Of a stretch of 10,145 nt of DNA, positions 1 through 7,414 are shown one piece after another. Under the pieces are notes generated by a model. It was not told the origin of the DNA, ran no database searches, and was given only the letters and a program-made list of their open reading frames with translations. Positions within the stretch are counted from its first letter, which is position 1. Each line of letters starts with the position of its first letter. Position numbers and translations under genes: made by a program. The DNA is from Nitrospirota bacterium (GTDB lineage: Bacteria > Nitrospirota_A > Leptospirillia > Leptospirillales > Leptospirillaceae), in NCBI GenBank assembly GCA_021844645.1, contig JAKBTA010000046.1:1-10145 (forward strand). Reading direction: 5' to 3'.

Positions 1-12
1 ATATACATTAAA

Positions 13-26
13 AAAATAATTATTTT
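13..26. repeat. AT-only perfect palindrome in the cytochrome operon leader
   Basis: AAAATAATTATTTT is a perfect 14-base palindrome in a strongly AT-rich stretch upstream of the cytochrome genes. It could be a protein-binding site or an UP-like, bendable element. Palindromes made only of A and T arise easily by chance in such a region, so function is uncertain. No gene is seen in positions 1-210. Confidence 0.3.
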
Positions 27-59
27 AAAAGTATTTATGTATTTTTTGGGGGAGCAATG

Positions 60-89
60 TTGACTTTCTCCCTGTCAGGGAAAGATGAT
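60..89 (+). promoter_or_regulatory. Possible sigma70-like promoter of the cytochrome operon with an inverted repeat in the spacer
   Basis: TTGACT at 60-65 matches the -35 consensus at five of six bases. GATGAT at 84-89 is a weaker -10 match (four of six), 18 bases downstream. The spacer carries the inverted repeat TCCCTG-T-CAGGGA at 69-81, placed where a repressor could block RNA polymerase. Transcription from here would begin near 95, downstream of the ATG at 85. That agrees with translation starting at the ATG at 211 and would leave a leader of a little over 100 bases. The promoter is predicted by eye only. Confidence 0.3.
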
Positions 90-199
90 CAATATTCACC
101 AGGTCATCAAACGGGTTCCGGAATTTTTTCAGGGCAACGCCCGGACAATCTTCCCGATTTCGTTTAATGCCAAAGTTCATCCCGACATTTTTTCAACCC

Positions 200-204
200 A
201 GGAG
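200..204 (+). promoter_or_regulatory. Ribosome binding site that sets the start of the first cytochrome
   Basis: AGGAG lies six bases before the ATG at 211. The in-frame ATG at 85 has no comparable site, and using it would bury the obvious signal peptide 42 residues into the protein. The 211 start is therefore preferred. Confidence 0.7.
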
Positions 205-210
205 CGGTCC

Positions 211-891
211 ATGAGGAAAAAGCTTGTGTGGTTTTCTGTCTTTCTGTTTTTTCTTGGCGATTTTTCCCCGGCCGTTTCGGCCCATGCCGAAGATCTTTTT
301 TCCCGGGGAAGGCAGATTGCCAAAGCCGGCAATGGAATGCCGGGAAATACCGCCTGCATGGAATGTCATCGCCTGAAGGGGGGAGGAATGCCCTCCATCG
401 GAGCCCCGAGGATTTCCGGCCAGACGATTCAGTATATAGAGCGCGAGATTACCGAAGTCCAGAAAGGAGCCCGGTATGGCCCTGTCATGGCCGGGGTTGT
501 CCAGAATCTCTCTCCCCGCGATATCCTGGCGGTGGCGACCTATTATTCGAAGGTCCGTTCCCCGAAGCTCCGTGACACTGAAACGCTGTCGCCAAAGAGG
601 GTGCGTCTCGGAAAACAGATCGCCCATCAGGGGTTGTGGAAGAAAAATATCCCGGCCTGTGTCGTATGCCATGGACCAAACGGCTATGGGGTCCCGCCTC
701 TTTTTCCTTATATTGCGGGCCAGAACAGGACATATTTGATGCGTCAGCTCATCGCCTATGCTTTTCTTGAGCGCAAGGATGATCCCCAGGGATTGATGAG
801 GGGGATCGCGAGGAGACTTTCTCCCCAGGAGAGGAAGTCTGTCGCAGAGTATTTTTCGAGCCTTGACCCTCCCTATACGGGTTCCCGATAG
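211..891 (+). CDS. Dihaem cytochrome c, c4 / TsdB-like periplasmic electron carrier
   Basis: A 226-residue exported protein. Residues 1-26 form a signal peptide: basic MRKK, a hydrophobic core, and likely cleavage after Ala-His-Ala. Two cytochrome c domains follow. Haem-binding CMECH is at 49-53 and CVVCH at 150-154. The probable distal Met ligands are Met93 (GPVMAG) and Met196 (QGLMRG), each followed by a 'LSP' turn and the C-terminal helix usual for class I cytochromes. This two-domain His/Met layout is that of cytochrome c4. It is also that of TsdB, the dihaem electron partner encoded beside tsdA in some thiosulfate oxidisers. Two TsdA-like genes follow 41 bases downstream, so a TsdB role is favoured by context. 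A generic c4 carrier to a terminal oxidase is the alternative. The longer reading frame from 85 is rejected because the signal peptide and ribosome binding site are at 211. Confidence 0.85.
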   Translation: MRKKLVWFSVFLFFLGDFSPAVSAHAEDLFSRGRQIAKAGNGMPGNTACMECHRLKGGGMPSIGAPRISGQTIQYIEREITEVQKGARYGPVMAGVVQNLSPRDILAVATYYSKVRSPKLRDTETLSPKRVRLGKQIAHQGLWKKNIPACVVCHGPNGYGVPPLFPYIAGQNRTYLMRQLIAYAFLERKDDPQGLMRGIARRLSPQERKSVAEYFSSLDPPYTGSR

Positions 892-932
892 CATTTCGAG
901 GGAGAGCGGATGGTCTAACGGAAGGAGAGAAC

Positions 933-1730
933 ATGCTCGGAAAAACAGTTAAAGGGGTTTTATGGTGGGCCTGTCTTTCTGCCCTTGTTTTCTGCGATTC
1001 GCCAGGCGCCGGGGTCGCATCGGCAGGGGAAGCGATTTTCTCGCCCCCTTCGGAGCAGTCCATTCCAGGCGGTTCGTTGGGGGATCTGGTCAGGAAAGGG
1101 GAGGAGATTTTCACCAATACAAAAAAATATGCCGGCCATTATGTCGGAAACGACCTGACCTGCGAAAGCTGCCATCTGAACCGTGGGAGGAAAGCCTATG
1201 CAGCACCTCTCTGGGGAGCCTACGGGATATATCCCAGGTATCGTCTGAAAAATCACAAGGTCAACTCTCTTGCCGAGCGGATGCAGGGATGTTTCCGATT
1301 TTCGATGAATGGAACCGCTCCGGCGGTTGACAGCCCAACGGTCAAGGCTCTGGTCGCCTACAGCTACTGGATGTCCAGGGGCGCCCCTGTCGGCGTGAAG
1401 CTTCCGGGGGCGGGCATGCTTCACCTGCCCCCTCCTTCCCGGTCGCCCGATCCATTTTCCGGGAAGAAGGTCTATGAGGCCAGATGCGCCCTCTGTCACG
1501 GTCTTCATGGCCAGGGCAGGATGTCCAGGGGGGAGACGGCTTTTCCTCCGGTTTGGGGCGGGAAATCTTTCAACAAGGGTGCAGGTTTTTATAACGTCGG
1601 CAAACTGGCTGGCTTCATCAAGATGAACATGCCCCTGTCGAAGGGAGACTCTCTGTCCGATCAGGACGCGTGGGATGTTGCCGCCTATGTGGACAGCCAG
1701 CCGAGACCGGAAAAGCCGGCGGTGAAATAG
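933..1730 (+). CDS. tsdA: TsdA-like dihaem cytochrome c (thiosulfate dehydrogenase / tetrathionate reductase family), copy 1
   Basis: A 265-residue exported dihaem cytochrome. GGAG at 924-927 precedes the ATG by five bases. Residues 1-31 look like a signal peptide ending Ala-Ser-Ala. Haem 1 binds at CESCH (77-81). About 40 residues later a conserved Cys120 sits in GCFRFSMNG, matching the unusual distal Cys ligand of the TsdA family. Haem 2 binds at CALCH (185-189), with Asn232-Met233 (NMP) at the distal ligand position. As I recall, Allochromatium TsdA has Lys-Met here and Campylobacter TsdA has Asn-Met, so this copy is Campylobacter-like. TsdA enzymes couple two thiosulfate molecules to tetrathionate, or run the reverse, in the periplasm. 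The length fits the family. It sits between a TsdB-like carrier and a second TsdA-like gene and is probably co-transcribed with both. Family membership is well supported by motifs; the direction of the reaction cannot be read from sequence. Confidence 0.82.
   Translation: MLGKTVKGVLWWACLSALVFCDSPGAGVASAGEAIFSPPSEQSIPGGSLGDLVRKGEEIFTNTKKYAGHYVGNDLTCESCHLNRGRKAYAAPLWGAYGIYPRYRLKNHKVNSLAERMQGCFRFSMNGTAPAVDSPTVKALVAYSYWMSRGAPVGVKLPGAGMLHLPPPSRSPDPFSGKKVYEARCALCHGLHGQGRMSRGETAFPPVWGGKSFNKGAGFYNVGKLAGFIKMNMPLSKGDSLSDQDAWDVAAYVDSQPRPEKPAVK
1678..1708 (+). repeat. 31-bp direct repeat, copy A (3' end of first tsdA-like gene)
   Basis: The 31 bases here recur without change at 2540-2570, in the same place near the end of the paralogous gene. 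They encode the shared C-terminal motif AAYVDSQPRP. Exact identity, including silent positions, stands out because the surrounding sequence of the two genes has diverged. Confidence 0.9.
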
Positions 1731-1760
1731 TGTTTCTCCGGCGTTCTTTCCACCCTGATC

Positions 1761-1766
1761 AAGGAG
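1761..1766 (+). promoter_or_regulatory. Ribosome binding site supporting a GTG start
   Basis: AAGGAG lies ten bases before GTG at 1777. The signal peptide begins directly after that GTG (MRKQTGFFLA), so the non-ATG start is well supported. Confidence 0.75.
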
Positions 1767-1776
1767 AGCTTGCACA

Positions 1777-2598
1777 GTGAGAAAACAGACCGGATTCTTT
1801 CTTGCCATCGTCATGGCCCTGTCGGTTCTGGGATATGCCTTTTCTGCGAATCCCTCAGAGGCCGCCGCGTCCTCCAAAACCTTTGAGCCTCCCGGGAAGG
1901 GAGACTATCCGCCCGGTCCTCTCGGGGCTCTTGTGAAACAGGGGGAGGAGATCTTTACGAACACCAGGGAGGCGGTTCCCGGGTACACAGGGAATGCCCT
2001 GACCTGTGCCAGCTGCCATCTCGACCAGGGACGAAAGCCCTATGCGGCTCCGATGTGGGGTGCCTACCCCATGTATCCGATGGTCGATCCCAAAACCCGA
2101 AAGACCGTCTGGCTTGAGGACAGGATCCGGATGTGTTTCCGGAACGCCCTGAACGCCGCACCACCCGACAAGGAAACAGTCCAGGCTCTTGATGCCTATA
2201 TTTTCTGGCTTTCCAGGGGCGCTCCCATCGGACATGAGCTCAAGGGGAGGGGATATGTCACCATTGCCTCTCCCGACAGGGAGACCGGTTTCTTCCGGGG
2301 GCCGGGCCATCTGAGGTCTCCCGATACGCTCAAGGGATTTGGGCTTTATGCAAAAAGCTGTGCGTCCTGTCATGGACGCTCCGGCCAGGGAGGGCTTCAC
2401 CGGTCACCGCCCTTGTGGGGTCCCTCTTCATACACCATGAAGTCCGGATTCGCTTCCGTTCCCCTCCTGGCGGAGTTTTTGAGACGAAACATGCCTCCCG
2501 GAGAGGACAGACAGCTTACCGACCAGGAGTCGCTCGATATTGCCGCCTATGTGGACAGCCAGCCGAGACCCAGGGGCAAAGTTCCGCCCGGAAACTAG
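1777..2598 (+). CDS. TsdA-like dihaem cytochrome c, copy 2 (divergent paralogue, GTG start)
   Basis: A 273-residue exported cytochrome, paralogous to the gene before it and starting 46 bases after it. Residues 1-24 are a signal peptide, with likely cleavage after Ala-Phe-Ser-Ala. Shared blocks include GEEIFTNT (57-64), the haem 1 site CASCH (77-81), GRKPYAAPMWGAYPMYP (85-101), Cys120 in MCFRNALN, and SRGAPIG (146-152). The haem 2 site is CASCH (195-199), with Asn238-Met239 (NMP) as the probable distal pair. Relative to copy 1, the Ser four residues after the Cys ligand is Ala124, the following Asn-Gly is Asn-Ala, and the linker between the haem domains is longer and different (about 155-190). 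The haem scaffold and Cys ligation look intact, so it should fold as a TsdA-type protein. The altered pocket could mean a different substrate, a different reaction bias, or an electron-transfer role. The gene is probably the last of the operon. Confidence 0.8.
   Translation: MRKQTGFFLAIVMALSVLGYAFSANPSEAAASSKTFEPPGKGDYPPGPLGALVKQGEEIFTNTREAVPGYTGNALTCASCHLDQGRKPYAAPMWGAYPMYPMVDPKTRKTVWLEDRIRMCFRNALNAAPPDKETVQALDAYIFWLSRGAPIGHELKGRGYVTIASPDRETGFFRGPGHLRSPDTLKGFGLYAKSCASCHGRSGQGGLHRSPPLWGPSSYTMKSGFASVPLLAEFLRRNMPPGEDRQLTDQESLDIAAYVDSQPRPRGKVPPGN
2540..2570 (+). repeat. 31-bp direct repeat, copy B (3' end of second tsdA-like gene)
   Basis: Identical to 1678-1708 and in the same reading frame. 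Together the two copies point to tandem gene duplication, with either strong constraint on this segment or later gene conversion. Confidence 0.9.
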
Positions 2599-2620
2599 CC
2601 TCCTTCCGTTACGCTTTTTC

Positions 2621-2640
2621 AGGGGTGGTCTTCCACCCCT
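2621..2640 (+). terminator. Perfect hairpin after the cytochrome operon, possible terminator
   Basis: AGGGGTGG-TCTT-CCACCCCT forms an eight-base-pair GC-rich stem with a four-base loop, starting 22 bases after the stop of the second TsdA-like gene. The position suits transcription termination or 3' end stabilisation. It lacks the T-run that normally follows an intrinsic terminator; a short T-run lies before the stem instead. A second weak hairpin, CGAAA-CGA-TTTCG, follows at 2647-2659. Termination may be Rho-dependent or partial. Confidence 0.5.
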
Positions 2641-2694
2641 TCCTCCCGAAACGATTTCGTCTCCCCCAATCCACAGCAGGATACCTGCTCTCTC

Positions 2695-2723
2695 TGGAAA
2701 CTTCCGTTTCCAAGGAATATGAT
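2695..2723 (+). promoter_or_regulatory. clpB: Possible clpB promoter overlapping an inverted repeat
   Basis: The inverted repeat TGGAAAC-TTCC-GTTTCCA spans 2695-2712 (seven-base arms, four-base gap). TATGAT at 2718-2723 is a good -10 candidate, and TGGAAA at 2695-2700 would be a poor -35 at 17-base spacing, so the repeat would fill the spacer. That suggests an operator, although a small RNA hairpin is also possible. The repeat is not the CIRCE element of HrcA, and I see no convincing sigma32 consensus. About 80 bases separate this site from the clpB start. Confidence 0.3.
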
Positions 2724-2807
2724 AACTCCATGAGAAAATTGATATAGGGAGATTTTGTTTCTCCTTCCGAATAATAACTTCCCATTTCAAAGAGAAAGGA
2801 TCACTCC

Positions 2808-5395
<2,588 letters not shown>

Positions 5396-5399
<4 letters not shown>

Positions 5400-5974
5400 A
5401 CGGGGGAAATGGTTCCGGGGAAGGGTGTTCCCTTCCCGGCCCCCATTCGGTCCGGGTGACGCTTCATTCCCGTTCGGAGCGGCTGATGGGAGAGCTGGAT
5501 GCGGTACTGGACCGCTTTGGAATTCGAGCGGGACGGTTTTTTGAGGATTATCGTCCGATGGATGATTTCCCCGGGATCGACCTGCTGGTGATGGATCTGG
5601 ATTCCCTGTCGGAGAGAGACCGACGGGGAATCCGCCATCCCCTGATTCTCTCGGGTGAGGCCTCTGAGCTGCCCCACAAGCTGCACCTTTTTCTGGATCG
5701 CTTGAGGTGGGAGGACGGAAGGGGTGAGGCTTTCGATCATCTTGTCCGCAGGAAGGTCCGGGATTTCATGGTCCGGTCAAGCGGTCGCGGGGCACCGGGT
5801 GGGCTGGGGATCTTTGCCTTCTTCCGGTCGATGATGGAAGAGATTCTGGTTTCCGAGGCGATGGCGATCTCCCGTGGCAATCAGGTCAGGGGGGCGAAGC
5901 TTCTGGGCATCAGTCGCACGACGCTTCGGGAGAAGCTCAGGCAATCTGAGGGTCCGGAAAGTGGGGTGCTCTGA
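5396..5974 (+). CDS. Pseudo-receiver plus Fis-type helix-turn-helix regulator, translationally coupled to clpB
   Basis: A 192-residue protein. Residues about 150-182 ([20 protein letters not shown], then [15 protein letters not shown]) form a Fis/HTH_8 DNA-binding domain, as at the C-terminus of NtrC-type activators. The AAA+ sigma54-interaction domain is absent. Residues about 18-105 have alternating strands and helices like a response-regulator receiver: VRVTLHS, then [10 protein letters not shown] with Asp67 at the end of the putative third strand, then HPLILSG. The acidic pair of strand 1 and the conserved Lys are missing, so it is probably a degenerate receiver that is not phosphorylated in the usual way. 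The ATG lies in an ATGA overlap with the clpB stop and has no strong ribosome binding site, which suggests translational coupling. A start at 5486 (Met31) is possible but would cut off the first predicted strand. The HTH is well supported; its targets, perhaps including clpB, are unknown. Confidence 0.75.
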
Positions 5975-5992
5975 GATGATTTTGGTGTGGGA

Positions 5993-6024
5993 CTTTTAGC
6001 CCTTCTTTCTTTTAGCCCTTCTTT
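5993..6024. repeat. Perfect tandem duplication of a 16-bp unit
   Basis: CTTTTAGCCCTTCTTT occurs twice back to back with no mismatch, 18 bases after the stop of the Fis-type regulator. It looks like a recent slippage duplication. A two-copy binding site is an alternative. Confidence 0.9.
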
Positions 6025-6082
6025 GTTGGCGTCGGCTTTCTGCAGTATTTTTCTGAACGATTTTGATCGGGTCTGTATTTTT

Positions 6083-6103
6083 TAAATAAAACATATTTAT
6101 TTA
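6083..6103. repeat. AT-rich inverted repeat upstream of the HD-GYP gene
   Basis: TAAATAAA-ACATA-TTTATTTA: perfect eight-base arms separated by five bases. It abuts the candidate -35 at 6104, so it is placed like an operator or activator site. The low complexity makes chance possible. Confidence 0.4.
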
Positions 6104-6131
6104 TTGGAATCGTAGACCTTTTTCATATAGA
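6104..6131 (+). promoter_or_regulatory. Possible promoter of the HD-GYP / hybrid kinase operon
   Basis: TTGGAA at 6104-6109 and TATAGA at 6126-6131, spaced by 16 bases, each match the sigma70 consensus at four of six positions. A second -10-like TATGAT at 6202-6207 lies just after the palindrome at 6189-6198 but lacks a clear -35. Neither is strong. Confidence 0.25.
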
Positions 6132-6188
6132 CTCTGTCTGTTTTTGCTCTGGTTTTTCTGCCGGAATGGTTTTTCGTGTCTCTTAAAA

Positions 6189-6198
6189 ACAGATCTGT
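6189..6198. promoter_or_regulatory. Palindrome ACAGATCTGT, possible regulator site
   Basis: A perfect 10-base palindrome four bases before TATGAT (6202-6207), about 80 bases before the preferred start codon. No known regulator consensus is recognised. Confidence 0.25.
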
Positions 6199-6264
6199 CT
6201 TTATGATATTTCATTAATAAATAATGTTATTTGAAAAGCTACGGTCTGACTTGTTCGGGATAAA

Positions 6265-6273
6265 GGAAGAAGG
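6265..6273 (+). promoter_or_regulatory. Purine-rich ribosome binding site deciding the HD-GYP start
   Basis: GGAAGAAGG ends seven bases before the ATG at 6281. The in-frame ATG at 6224 is preceded only by AT-rich sequence with no Shine-Dalgarno match, so 6281 is preferred. Confidence 0.5.
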
Positions 6274-6280
6274 CGTCAAT

Positions 6281-7381
6281 ATGGAAGAGTTAGTGCGTTA
6301 TCGATCATTTGACCATTTTCTTGAGTCTGCAAGGGTCATGATCATCGATGACCAGTTTGTCGGTCGCAGGGTGCTGGGGGAGATTGTCAGATCCATTTCC
6401 CAACGGATCACGATTGAAAGCTTTTCTGATCCGGAGGAGGCGCTGGCCTCTTTTTCAGGCCCTTTGCCGGATCTGATCCTTTTGGACTACAAGATGCCGA
6501 AAATGAATGGAATCGACCTGATCCGGGCCTTTCGGGAGAAACCCTCCGGAGAGGATATTCCGATCATTATGGTGACGATCCTGGAAGATAAAAATATCCG
6601 CTATCAGGCACTTGACGCGGGGGCGACGGATTTTCTCACCCGTCCGCTGGACCAGATCGAATGCCAGTGCCGTTGCCGAAACCTGTTGTCGCTCCGTAAA
6701 ATGACCCTTGAGATGCAAACCCATTCCCGGTTTCTGGAAAGGGAAGTGGCCGAAGCGACCCACCTTCAGCGACAGCGTGAAAGGGAAACGCTTCTGAGGC
6801 TTGCCAGGGCGGGTGAGTTTCATGATTTTGAAACAGGAAACCATGTCGTCAGGATGGCCAGGTATGCCAAACTGATCGCCCAGGCCATGGGACTTCCCGA
6901 GGACCATTGCGAAACGATCGAGCTGTCGGCGCCGATGCATGACATCGGCAAGATCGGAATCCCGGACCATATTCTCAAAAAGCCGGGGGCACTCACTGCC
7001 GAGGAATACGAGGTCATCAAGATGCATCCGATGATCGGTCACCAGATTTTAAAGGAGAGCAGCTCCAGGTATATCGAGATGGGTTCAGTCATCGCCCTCG
7101 CCCATCAGGAGCGTTATGACGGTTCGGGCTATCCCTTTGGACTTTTGGGAAAAGAGATCCCTCTTGAGGCGAGGATTGTGGCCGTTGCGGATGTTTTCGA
7201 CGCCCTGACCTCGGTTCGTCCCTATAAGGACGCATGGCCATTGGACAGGGCCGTTGCCTACCTGCGGGAATATTCGGGAATACTGTTCGATCCGGAATGT
7301 GTCGAGGCCTTTTTCCGTCAGACAGATGAGATCAGACGGATCTCGATTGTCATGGGAGATACCGAAGATCCGATGAAATGA
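6281..7381 (+). CDS. RpfG-like response regulator with HD-GYP cyclic-di-GMP phosphodiesterase domain
   Basis: A 366-residue cytoplasmic protein. The receiver domain (about 17-135) has the acidic pair Asp23-Asp24 and phosphoacceptor Asp69 (LILLDYKMP). The conserved Lys position reads Arg121 (FLTRPLD). A helical linker (about 140-175) leads to the HD-GYP domain (about 175-350): ETGNH with His188, the HD pair His220-Asp221 in MHDIGKIGIPD, His249, His275, and GSGYP with Gly283-Tyr284-Pro285. HD-GYP enzymes hydrolyse cyclic-di-GMP, so phosphorylation would lower this second messenger and shift cells away from biofilm growth. The usual His-His pair before the GYP motif reads His275-Gln276, which may affect metal binding. 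The hybrid kinase follows after 33 bases in the rpfG-then-rpfC order known from Xanthomonas, so it is the likely phosphodonor. An ATG at 6224 would add 19 residues but lacks a ribosome binding site. Confidence 0.88.
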   Translation: MEELVRYRSFDHFLESARVMIIDDQFVGRRVLGEIVRSISQRITIESFSDPEEALASFSGPLPDLILLDYKMPKMNGIDLIRAFREKPSGEDIPIIMVTILEDKNIRYQALDAGATDFLTRPLDQIECQCRCRNLLSLRKMTLEMQTHSRFLEREVAEATHLQRQRERETLLRLARAGEFHDFETGNHVVRMARYAKLIAQAMGLPEDHCETIELSAPMHDIGKIGIPDHILKKPGALTAEEYEVIKMHPMIGHQILKESSSRYIEMGSVIALAHQERYDGSGYPFGLLGKEIPLEARIVAVADVFDALTSVRPYKDAWPLDRAVAYLREYSGILFDPECVEAFFRQTDEIRRISIVMGDTEDPMK

Positions 7382-7414
7382 CTCTAAAACCGCCAGGTCC
7401 AATATGAGAGCCCA

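Larger units (their letters stand above)
5975..6280 (+). other. AT-rich intergenic regulatory region
   Basis: This stretch of about 300 bases has no convincing gene. It holds a tandem 16-bp duplication, an AT-rich inverted repeat, a possible promoter and a 10-bp palindrome, each listed separately. It probably carries the control region of the downstream HD-GYP gene. The direct repeat GGTTTTTC at 6151-6158 and 6168-6175 lies within T-rich sequence and may be chance. Confidence 0.6.

Noticed and set aside
85..210. N-terminal extension of the first cytochrome from ATG 85
   Set aside because: It would place 42 non-signal residues before a clear signal peptide. It has no ribosome binding site and overlaps the probable promoter; the start at 211 fits better.
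960..1877. Long minus-strand open frame (305 codons) opposite the cytochrome genes
   Set aside because: It is a shadow of GC-rich coding sequence on the + strand, with no recognisable domain, and it spans two real genes.
2415..2747. Possible small + strand gene spanning the end of the second TsdA-like gene and the gap after it
   Set aside because: It starts inside the cytochrome gene in another frame, has no ribosome binding site, no recognisable domain, and runs through a hairpin and the inverted repeat.
6072..6201. TCTGT recurring at 6072, 6133 and 6194, exactly 61 bases apart
   Set aside because: The flanking sequences do not align as a 61-base repeat and a five-base word in T-rich DNA can recur by chance.
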